DNA of 64,000 bases. Source: Nodularia sp034931045 (GTDB lineage Bacteria > Cyanobacteriota > Cyanobacteriia > Cyanobacteriales > Nostocaceae). Positions 35,680 through 43,063 of the stretch are shown in pieces (positions within the stretch are counted from its first letter, which is position 1; each line of letters opens with the position of its first letter). The stretch spans positions 62,001 to 126,000 of the forward strand of contig NZ_JAYGHH010000001.1 of assembly GCF_034931045.1 (NCBI RefSeq), in the 5' to 3' direction. The notes under the pieces were generated by a model, which saw only the letters and a list, made by a program, of their open reading frames with translations, did no database searches and was not told where the DNA came from. Made by a program: the position numbers and the translations under genes.

Positions 35680-38190
35680 TCAAATTCGGACTTCCATCAC
35701 CGAAATAATTCTTTCATCGCGGTTCAAGTCAATAACGCTTTCACCCTGGACATCTCTACCTAATCTCGGCACTGTCTCCACAGGTATCCGCACAACACGC
35801 TCTTTATTGGTTAATAGTGCCACTTCAGCCGAGGCGATCGCCTTCACCATACCAGCTAAATGATCCGTTTTGCTGGCAAATTTCAGCGATTGTGTGCCTA
35901 AATTACCCCGATCAGCCCGTTTTAAATTACTCATAGGTAGACGTTTAGCATATCCTTCTTCAGTCACCAGCAATAAGTTATCGTCCCCAGTCGCAGTTAC
36001 ACAGCCTACCATTTTTTGATGTTTGAGCAGACGTAATGCTTGTAACCCCATAGCCGTCCGACCCATAACAGGGAGTTGTTGGTCATCTGGGGCAAACTTC
36101 AACAAGCGGCCACCCGAACTGGCTAAAATCAGATTTTCTTTGGGAGTAGTTAACTGGGTAAATAACAATTCATCATCATCTTTGAGCTTTAAAATTGTAA
36201 TTCCCCGACGAGTCAGATTTGTAAATTCCTCCAAAGATAAGCGCTTAATTCGTCCCTCCTTGGTCAGAAGAACCAACTGTTGAGTTTCTAAACTTTCTGG
36301 TAGAATCAAGCGACTCACCACGGCTTCTTGAGCGCTTTGAGCCGTATTACTGAGCATAGTAATTAGTGGTGTTCCCCGTGGAGAACGTCCAGTAGTGGGG
36401 CGAATATCTCCTACATTCACCGGGTAAACTTTGCCACTACTAGTAATTACCAGCAAATCTTGATCTGTGGCGGTCAAATCGGTTTGGATGATGAAGTCAT
36501 GATCTGGTAGACCATTTTCCACTTTCGATTTTTTTCCTGATGGCTGGAGGCGACGCACATATCCCCGTTGGCTAAATTCTAAAACGACATCTTCGGCTGG
36601 TTCCGAAGCTAAGGGATTTTGGGAATCTATCTCGGCGGCTGTGGTTTGAAGTTTTTCTACTCCTTTGACTTTGGCAAACTCTTCACTATTTCTAGCTAAA
36701 AGCTTAGTCCGCCGGGGATTGTTGTATTTGCGCTTGAGCGATCGCAAATCTTTTTTCAGTGTTTTCAGTAATTCTCGGCGATCGCTGAGTAATATTTGCA
36801 ATGAACTAATTTGTTCACTGAGTTGCTCAAACTCTTGCTGCAAATTGTGCCGTTCTAAACTAGTGAGACGGCGTAATGGCATCGCTAAAATCGCATCTCC
36901 TTGTGACTCACTCAAATCCAAACGGCTACAAAGGCTCATTTTGGCGGTAGTACCATCAGCAGCTCCGCGTAAAATTTCAATTAATTGATCTAGTTGCGAT
37001 AATGCCTTCAGCAACCCGGACACTATATGCAGCCGACTTTCTGCCTTACCCAACTCATAACTGTAGCGACGGTTGAGTGTTTCTTCACGGAATTTCAAAA
37101 ACTCCTGTAACATCTGCCGCAAACTTAACTGGCGGGGTTGTCCATCTACCAAAGCTAAAAGAATTGCCCCAAAGTTACTTTGTAAAGCTGTTTGGTGATA
37201 CAAATTTTGCAGAAGTTCTTGGGGGTTAGTATCACGTTTAAGTTCAATTACTACCCGCATTCCTTCGCGATCGCTTTCGTCCCGCAGGTCAGAAATCCCA
37301 TGCAAACGCCCCTGATTGACTAAATCGGCTACCTTCTCAATCCAGCCAGCTTTATTCACTTGATAAGGCAATTCAGTGATAATAATTGCTGTCCGGCGCT
37401 TACTACCTCTAGTGGGTGCAATTTCCTCTGTATTGGCGACTCCGCGCAGCACAATGCTACCCTTACCACTGGTATATGCTTCCCGAATCCCTGTATCACC
37501 AACAATTTCTCCCCCGGTGGGAAAGTCAGGGCCGGGAATGATTTCCCATAATTTTTGGTCTGACAAATCCGGTTGGTCAATTAAAGCAATTAAACCATCA
37601 ACTAATTCGCCCAAATTGTGTGGGGGAATATTGGTCGCCATACCCACAGCAATACCAGAACAGCCATTGAGTAAGAGAAAAGGCAATTGAGCCGGGAGGA
37701 CGGTGGGTTCTTGTTGGGAATTATCAAAGTTACCGATAAATTCTACAGTTTCATCACCAATTTCTGCCAACATTCCCTCATGACTGATGGGTGCAAGACG
37801 CGTTTCTGTGTAACGCATCGCGGCTGGTGGGTCATTATCGACGCTACCAAAGTTGCCATGTCCTGCCAATAGGGGATAACGGCAGGAAAATTCTTGTACT
37901 AACCTAACTAAAGCATCATAAACTGATTGATCACCGTGAGGATGATATTTACCCAGCACATCTCCGACTACACGGGCGCACTTACGATAGGGTCTATCTG
38001 GCGTTAAACCTAGTTCATGCATGGCATATAAAATCCGCCGATGCACCGGTTTTAAGCCATCACGCACGTCAGGCAAGGCTCGCCCCACAATCACACTCAT
38101 GGCATATTCTAGATAAGACCGTTGCATCTCCGTGTGCAGGGCTGTTGTGATTACCTGTCCCGTGGGGAGAAGGTTTAACTGTTTTGCCAT
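35680..38190 (-). CDS. Type IIA topoisomerase subunit A (GyrA/ParC family)
   Basis: The protein has 836 residues. The N-terminal breakage-reunion part has EMQRSYLEYAMSVIVGRALPDVRDGLKPVHRR, the HPHGD helix segment and the active Tyr in AAMRYTETRL. The C-terminal half is a beta-pinwheel with repeats (QRGYVRRLQPSG, SSGKVYPVNVGDI, TKEGRIKRLSLEEF, EEGYAKRLPMSNL, NKERVVRIPVETV). The GyrA box (QRRGGKG in E. coli) that gyrase needs for negative supercoiling is replaced by QPSGKKSK. Cyanobacteria often carry two members of this family, and this one may act more like topoisomerase IV. gyrB lies 15 kb away. Confidence 0.9.
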   Translation of the reverse strand: MAKQLNLLPTGQVITTALHTEMQRSYLEYAMSVIVGRALPDVRDGLKPVHRRILYAMHELGLTPDRPYRKCARVVGDVLGKYHPHGDQSVYDALVRLVQEFSCRYPLLAGHGNFGSVDNDPPAAMRYTETRLAPISHEGMLAEIGDETVEFIGNFDNSQQEPTVLPAQLPFLLLNGCSGIAVGMATNIPPHNLGELVDGLIALIDQPDLSDQKLWEIIPGPDFPTGGEIVGDTGIREAYTSGKGSIVLRGVANTEEIAPTRGSKRRTAIIITELPYQVNKAGWIEKVADLVNQGRLHGISDLRDESDREGMRVVIELKRDTNPQELLQNLYHQTALQSNFGAILLALVDGQPRQLSLRQMLQEFLKFREETLNRRYSYELGKAESRLHIVSGLLKALSQLDQLIEILRGAADGTTAKMSLCSRLDLSESQGDAILAMPLRRLTSLERHNLQQEFEQLSEQISSLQILLSDRRELLKTLKKDLRSLKRKYNNPRRTKLLARNSEEFAKVKGVEKLQTTAAEIDSQNPLASEPAEDVVLEFSQRGYVRRLQPSGKKSKVENGLPDHDFIIQTDLTATDQDLLVITSSGKVYPVNVGDIRPTTGRSPRGTPLITMLSNTAQSAQEAVVSRLILPESLETQQLVLLTKEGRIKRLSLEEFTNLTRRGITILKLKDDDELLFTQLTTPKENLILASSGGRLLKFAPDDQQLPVMGRTAMGLQALRLLKHQKMVGCVTATGDDNLLLVTEEGYAKRLPMSNLKRADRGNLGTQSLKFASKTDHLAGMVKAIASAEVALLTNKERVVRIPVETVPRLGRDVQGESVIDLNRDERIISVMEVRI

Positions 38191-38541
38191 GAGTTTTTTC
38201 CCTGAAATTTAATTACACAAAGGTCGCTTGAATTGAACACCGCAGCAAACACAGCATAACGGATGAAATGGGATTCCTAACACAATTTTGATGGTCAAAG
38301 GATAAATAGCAGTAGTATTATCCTTGATAACGGGGTGACAATTTGATCGTTAAAATGAGCTAGTACTGCAAGGCGGAAATCAGGAGGGGCGGATTACAAT
38401 CCAACCGAACAAAAGTCAGAAAGCTTATTCTATAAGTTTTTCATTGATTTTGAATAATCTGTTTATTTACGCCATGCTGTACTAGAAAACAGTTTTTGTT
38501 AGTAGGTTGTCATCTCCCTCGGCTCTATAAATAAAATTCTC
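38191..38541. other. Intergenic region with a dispersed repeat
   Basis: It contains TTATTTACGCCATGCTGTACTAG at about 38463-38485, closely matching 11820-11842. No gene is seen. Confidence 0.5.
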
Positions 38542-38946
38542 ATGAAAACTGTCCTAATTGTTGAAGACGATTTGATTAATGCCCGTGTTTTTTCCAAAAT
38601 TTTGACCAAACGAGGTGGTTTGAATGTAAAACATACAGAAAATGTGGAAGAAGTCATGGAAATTGCCCACTCAGGAGCAGCTGACCTGATTTTAATGGAT
38701 GTTTCTCTGTCAAGAAGTGTTTATCAAGGTCAGTCTGTTGATGGAATCAAAATTACACAAATGTTGAAATCCAATTCAAAAACGGCGAACTTACCTGTTA
38801 TTCTAGTGACGGCACACGCAATGGAAGGCGATCGCGAGAACTTTCTTAAGCAAAGCGGCGCTGATGGCTACATCTCTAAGCCCGTTGTCGATCATCAGCA
38901 GTTTGTTGAACAAATCATTGCACTTCTCCCCAAAGATATTCACTGA
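38542..38946 (+). CDS. Stand-alone response regulator receiver (CheY/DivK-like)
   Basis: The protein has 134 residues and consists of one receiver domain. Acidic residues are in LIVEDD, the phosphoacceptor Asp is in DLILMDVSL near residue 53, the switch Thr is in ILVTAHAM, and the conserved Lys is in GYISKPV. There is no output domain, so it must pass the signal by protein contact. The insert SRSVYQGQSVDG after the phosphorylation site is longer than in CheY and typical of DivK-like and hybrid-associated receivers. No kinase gene is adjacent. Confidence 0.92.
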   Translation: MKTVLIVEDDLINARVFSKILTKRGGLNVKHTENVEEVMEIAHSGAADLILMDVSLSRSVYQGQSVDGIKITQMLKSNSKTANLPVILVTAHAMEGDRENFLKQSGADGYISKPVVDHQQFVEQIIALLPKDIH

Positions 38947-39320
38947 GATTTGATAATCTTTTTCAGGAATAATCGCCCACTCAATAATTTGGGCGAATAC
39001 TTCCTGTGTATAGTATATATGTACTATAAGATATTGTGTTCTGCAAGTGGTCAAGTTAAGAAAGTGCTGAGTGCTGAGTGCTGAGTAAGAACCCAGTAGA
39101 ATCAGGACTGCAAGCCATCAAAACCCACTTCATCGCCTAGCCGTTTCTAAAAAAAAGGCAACAATTCATTCTAATTACGAATTACGTAAAGCCCTGACGG
39201 GCATAGCTGCACTTACCGCGTAGCGTTTCCGATAGCGCAGCGTGGCGTAGCCATAGGAAATATTACGAATTACGTTAGCGAAGCTCCTCCGTGAAAGGAG
39301 GCATTACGAATTACGAATTA
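38947..39320. repeat. Mosaic of heptamer arrays and inserted small repeats
   Basis: TGAGTGC heptamers occur at about 39064-39085. GAATTAC-type heptamers at 39173-39186, 39262-39274 and 39303-39321 are separated by two different inserts: a GC-rich GCGTAGCG-type element (about 39187-39261) and a 28-base hairpin element (39275-39302, with CCTCC pairing GGAGG). The inserts interrupt one array, which gives an order of events: heptamers first, inserts later. No gene is seen. Confidence 0.75.
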
Positions 39321-40184
39321 CTATTGCTCTAGAGCCGCTTGAATGCGTGGCAATTCTAAGAATCTTTTGGCATCAGAAAGTAATCGTTCACCCCAGAGAT
39401 TTTCTTTGAGGAAATCTAAATTGGCATAGCGCTGATCGATGCGGACTGCGGCTTCTCCCATTGATAGAGCTTGTTGACGCTTGCCCTGATTATACATTGC
39501 CACTGCTAAGGCTAATAAAGGTTCTGCGGCTTGTTTGTCGATGTTAACAGAAGTTTGCCATTGCTTAATTGCACTGTCAATATCACCCTGCTCGTAATTG
39601 ATTAAGCCAATGTTATTAATCGCCGGCCAGAATTTTGGATCAAGAGAGAAAGATTTATTGTACTGAGCGATCGCTTCTGGTAATCGACCTAACATAAAGT
39701 AAGCATTACCCAAATCAAACAAGCCTTCTGGGTTGTCAGGTTTTAATCGCAAACCCTCTTGGTAATAGGTAGCTGCTGCTTGGTAATTTTGCTGTTGAAA
39801 ATTAGCTGAACCCAAAGCAAACACAACGTCAGGATTTTGGGGATTGATGGATTGTGCTTTTTGCAGAGCCGCGATCGCCGCATCAAAATCTCTGGCTTGC
39901 AAATGTAAACCACCTAACAAAAACCAGACCCGATCATTATTAGGAGCCAGTTGACTAGCTAATTTAGCCCGTGGTAAAGCCAACTCAAACTGCTGAAATT
40001 GTCCGAGTTGAGCAGCTTCTTGTGCTAGTCCCAACCCTTGGTTTTCTAGATTTTCTGCATTTAGTTGCAGAGTAGGAGGTATCAGTTGTGCGTGAACTGC
40101 CTTGGGCATACTCCACAAACCACAGACAACCAGAAAAGAAATCAAACGAATATGTTTAGGCACACTACCGCCTCTTAGCCACAA
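39321..40184 (-). CDS. Secreted or lumenal TPR protein
   Basis: The protein has 287 residues with a signal peptide ending near residue 32 (SFLVVCGLWSMPKAVHA). About six tetratricopeptide repeats follow (VWFLLGGLHLQARDFDAAI, VVFALGSANFQQQNYQAAA, LFDLGNAYFMLGRLPEAI, INNIGLINYEQGDIDSAI). It should serve as a protein-binding scaffold in the periplasm or thylakoid lumen. The start may be the GTG codon eight residues in. It is divergent from the small secreted repeat protein across a region with paired TGAC-N4-GTCA dyads. Confidence 0.86.
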   Translation of the reverse strand: MWLRGGSVPKHIRLISFLVVCGLWSMPKAVHAQLIPPTLQLNAENLENQGLGLAQEAAQLGQFQQFELALPRAKLASQLAPNNDRVWFLLGGLHLQARDFDAAIAALQKAQSINPQNPDVVFALGSANFQQQNYQAAATYYQEGLRLKPDNPEGLFDLGNAYFMLGRLPEAIAQYNKSFSLDPKFWPAINNIGLINYEQGDIDSAIKQWQTSVNIDKQAAEPLLALAVAMYNQGKRQQALSMGEAAVRIDQRYANLDFLKENLWGERLLSDAKRFLELPRIQAALEQ

Positions 40185-40317
40185 ATCAAGGAATCTTCCA
40201 GTTAGCTTAAACGATCTCTGCTGGAGAAGAAAGGCAAAGTTGAAATCAAAAGGGAATTACAGGATTTTTTCAGTAAATAAAGTACACAGTAATTTCTACT
40301 ACTTGGAAAAATATTAA

Positions 40318-40363
40318 TGACTTGAGTCACACTACCAAGTAGAAGTACTAGTGACTTTTGTCA
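40318..40363. promoter_or_regulatory. Pair of TGAC-N4-GTCA dyads, 34 bp apart
   Basis: TGACTTGAGTCA (40318-40329) and TGACTTTTGTCA (40352-40363) are spaced 34 bp centre to centre. They lie about 110 bp before the small secreted protein gene and 135 bp before the divergent TPR gene. The same paired design with the same spacing occurs at 41000-41045. They look like operator sites for a dimeric regulator; which regulator is unknown. Confidence 0.5.
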
Positions 40364-40470
40364 TATATAGTCAAGACAACTTTAGGTAGATAATATATAC
40401 CAGCAATTAGAAATTTTCTGATTGCATCACAGAGAAACTGCAATTTTATACCAGTAATGGAGTCAATTTT

Positions 40471-40854
40471 ATGTTGCAACGAATTAGCCCTATCATGGTC
40501 CTGACTGTGGCTCTAACAGTTTCACAACTTTTCTTATCTACACCTGCAAGTGCAAAACAAAAAGGAAACCCTGACGATAATAGAGGAAGAAGACCAAGTA
40601 GATCCAGAGTCGTTACCCCAGTTAAAAATACACAAGAAAGAGTAGTTAGACTTTCTAATGGCAGTATTAGACTTCCCAATGGGCAAATTGTTACTGCTAA
40701 TAGATTAATCAGAGTACGTAATCGTCAAGATTACTATAGACTTCCCAACGGTGACTTTCTTCTTCCCAACCAGCAAATTGTACCTGCAAGAAACACAGTC
40801 AGATTGCAGAATAATTACTATAGACTGCCCAGTGGAATCATCTTGATTATTTAA
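40471..40854 (+). CDS. Small secreted protein with RLPNG repeats
   Basis: The protein has 127 residues. A clear signal peptide ends near residue 28 (SQLFLSTPASA). A basic Asn/Arg-rich segment follows (about 29-50). Then come four short repeats built on R-L-P-(N/S)-G: SIRLPNGQIVTANR, YYRLPNGDFLLPNQQIVPAR and YYRLPSGIILII, plus a preceding VVRLSNG. The repeats probably form beta-hairpins in the periplasm or at the cell surface. No family is recognised. It is flanked on both sides by paired TGAC-N4-GTCA dyads and sits upstream of a MacAB-type efflux locus, which suggests shared control, by inference. A hairpin terminator follows at 40902. Confidence 0.82.
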   Translation: MLQRISPIMVLTVALTVSQLFLSTPASAKQKGNPDDNRGRRPSRSRVVTPVKNTQERVVRLSNGSIRLPNGQIVTANRLIRVRNRQDYYRLPNGDFLLPNQQIVPARNTVRLQNNYYRLPSGIILII

Positions 40855-40901
40855 TAATCTTATGCTGACAATATTGGATCATAATTTTATTTAATACATA
40901 C

Positions 40902-40933
40902 CCTTCCAATGATTTGTCTGGAGGGTATTTTAC
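40902..40933 (+). terminator. Intrinsic terminator after the small secreted protein
   Basis: ATACCCTTCCA pairs with TGGAGGGTAT (one bulged base) across a loop of about 10 bases and is followed by TTTT. It lies about 45 bases after the stop codon. Confidence 0.65.
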
Positions 40934-40999
40934 TAATAACATTACTTTTGACGATCACTCAAATTAATATTTAATTTTTTAAGCAAACTAGTAAATGTA

Positions 41000-41045
41000 T
41001 GACTAAAGTCATACACCATTTTTAAAATAATAGTGACTGCGGTCA
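41000..41045. promoter_or_regulatory. Second pair of TGAC-N4-GTCA dyads, 34 bp apart
   Basis: TGACTAAAGTCA (41000-41011, within the longer palindrome GTATGACTAAAGTCATAC) and TGACTGCGGTCA (41034-41045) are again 34 bp centre to centre. They lie about 240 bp upstream of the first adaptor gene of the efflux locus. Confidence 0.5.
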
Positions 41046-41283
41046 TGGATAAAATTGAGAGTTTATAGTTAATAATGATTTATATCAATTGCCATATATG
41101 GCATAACATAAACCCTCTTAATAAGAGCAAAACACTGAGATTATTTAATTACTACCCTACAGTCAGCCTTTTTGCACGCCGACTTACTGAGAAACTGACA
41201 AAATTGTAAGTATAGGGCTACTAGGGGACAGTTCTAGTGATTCAGAACTAGCTCGGTAGCCATTTTTTTAATTGGAACTCTAT
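41046..41283. other. Leader region of the efflux locus
   Basis: No gene is seen. It is AT-rich, with the sequence ATATGGCATAACAT near 41094, and likely contains the promoter and untranslated leader of the adaptor gene. Confidence 0.4.
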
Positions 41284-42819
41284 ATGAAAATTGATACATC
41301 AGAATCAGTAGATTCTTCATCTGTGATTATAAAAGTGAATAAAAAGAGTCGAAAGCATTGGCTGTCTTGGTTACTTATCCTGGGACTTGTGGGTGGTGTT
41401 GGCTATGCAGTTTATTATCAATTAGCGGTTCGTCCCAGCCAACAAGCAAGAGAGCGGGTGCTGACACAGCCTGTAGAACGGCGGAGTTTAAGTCTCACAG
41501 TTTCTGCAAACGGTACGATCAAGCCCGAACGATCAATCAACCTCAGCCCTAAAAATTCAGGAATATTAAAAAGATTGTTGGTGGAGGAAGGAGATAACCT
41601 CAAAGAAGGGCAAATTGTCGCTTATATGGATGATTCCAACCTGCAAGGACAACTCATCTCAGCTCGTGGACAACTGGCGCAAGCCCAAGCAAATCTGCAA
41701 AAGTTAGAAGCAGGTAATCGCCCTCAAGATATTGCCCAAGCGCAGGCACAATTAGAAGAAGTGCAAGCAAATCTCCGAAGGGCAGAAGCAGGTAATCGTC
41801 CTCAAGATATTGCCCAAGCCCAAGCCCGCTTAAATAGCGCCAAAACAAATCTAAATAGAGCCGAAGATGATTTCCGGCGCAACCAGCAATTATATAATGC
41901 CGGCGGTATTTCCCTACAGAGTCTCAACCAAATTCGTGCAGACCGTGATAACGCCCAGTCTCAGGTAAATGAAGCCCAACAAGCATTGGCGTTGCAACAA
42001 GCCGGATCACGTCCTGAAGATATTGATCAACTCAGAGCTACAGTTAGGCAAAGAGAGGAAGCTGTATCACTTTTGAGAGATGGAACGCGACAAGAAGATA
42101 TTGATGCCGCCCGCGCTCAAGTGATGTCGGCTCGTGGTTCGCTACAAAACATTCAAGCTCAAATTAATGACACCATAATTCGCGCTCCTTTTGATGGTTT
42201 AGTGACAAGAAAATTTGCTGACCCAGGGGCTTTTGTGACTCCTACCACTGCTGGTAGTGATGTATCTTCTGCTTCTTCTTCTTCAATTTTGTCTTTGGCT
42301 TCTATCAATGAAGTAGTCACAAGTTTAGCTGAAACCAATATTTCTCAAATTAGCCTTGGTCAACCAGTAACAATTCGGGCTGATGCTTACCCAGGACAAA
42401 CCTTTGGAGGAAAAGTTAGTCAAATTGCGGCTCAAGCTGTAGTGGTGCAGAACGTTACTAGTTTTGAGGTGAGAGTATCACTGGTAGACCCGCAAAGGTT
42501 GCTGAGGTCGGGAATGAATGTGGAAGCAGAATTTCAAGTTGATCAAGTAGAAGATGTTTTAGTCGTGCCTACTGCTGCGGTAATGCGTAGAGAAAATGGT
42601 ACGGGTGTGTTTGTCGCCGGAGTTGATGGCGAACCTGTTTTTACTCGCATTGAGACTGGTGTGACTGAGAATAACTTTACTCAAGTGAAATCTGGATTAT
42701 CAGGAAATGAGGAGGTTTTACTGAGTTTCCCACCAGGATCACGCCCAAGATCAGCACCACGAGGGGGTATTCTTCCTGGTATGGGGGGTGGTGGTCAAAA
42801 TCGCGGCGGTCGTCTTTAA
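41284..42819 (+). CDS. Efflux periplasmic adaptor, MacA/HlyD type (copy 1)
   Basis: The protein has 511 residues from the ATG at 41284; a TTG 12 bases upstream is also open. An N-terminal membrane anchor (WLSWLLILGLVGGVGYAVYY, about 28-47) is followed by a biotinyl-lipoyl-like half (GTIKPERSINLSPKNSG, VEEGDNLKEGQIVAYMD). A long coiled-coil hairpin has repeats of AGNRPQDIAQAQAQL, then comes the second lipoyl half (DTIIRAPFDGLVTRKFADPGAFVTP) and beta-barrel and membrane-proximal domains. The C-terminus ends in a Gly-rich tail. It should link the ABC permease to TolC for export of a drug, lipid or peptide. A paralogue lies at 47076. Confidence 0.92.
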   Translation: MKIDTSESVDSSSVIIKVNKKSRKHWLSWLLILGLVGGVGYAVYYQLAVRPSQQARERVLTQPVERRSLSLTVSANGTIKPERSINLSPKNSGILKRLLVEEGDNLKEGQIVAYMDDSNLQGQLISARGQLAQAQANLQKLEAGNRPQDIAQAQAQLEEVQANLRRAEAGNRPQDIAQAQARLNSAKTNLNRAEDDFRRNQQLYNAGGISLQSLNQIRADRDNAQSQVNEAQQALALQQAGSRPEDIDQLRATVRQREEAVSLLRDGTRQEDIDAARAQVMSARGSLQNIQAQINDTIIRAPFDGLVTRKFADPGAFVTPTTAGSDVSSASSSSILSLASINEVVTSLAETNISQISLGQPVTIRADAYPGQTFGGKVSQIAAQAVVVQNVTSFEVRVSLVDPQRLLRSGMNVEAEFQVDQVEDVLVVPTAAVMRRENGTGVFVAGVDGEPVFTRIETGVTENNFTQVKSGLSGNEEVLLSFPPGSRPRSAPRGGILPGMGGGGQNRGGRL

Positions 42820-42895
42820 GTCAGTTAATAGTAAGTAAGTTGGCGAGAATAAAGCTAACTATGTAAAGTAATGTAAAAACATAGTAATTTAGCTC

Positions 42896-42941
42896 GTAGT
42901 AAGGGCTAAAGCCCTTAATTCAGGACTTTAGTCCTGACTAC
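42896..42941. repeat. Dispersed palindromic element, full double-hairpin copy
   Basis: GTAGT leads into AAGGGCTAAAGCCCTT, then AATTC, then AGGACTTTAGTCCT and GACTAC. The ends GTAGT and ACTAC also pair. It is the reverse-oriented full form of the element at 60041-60087 and lies between adaptor 1 and permease 1. Confidence 0.75.
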
Positions 42942-43063
42942 AAACTTTTAATTATTTACAGTGACTTACTTAGTTATCAAGTCGATTTAGGTAGGGATTT
43001 TAACCTAGACCTAATAGTTGCTAATTTTGGTTTTAAAAAATATATGGCTATTTGAGGGGAATT

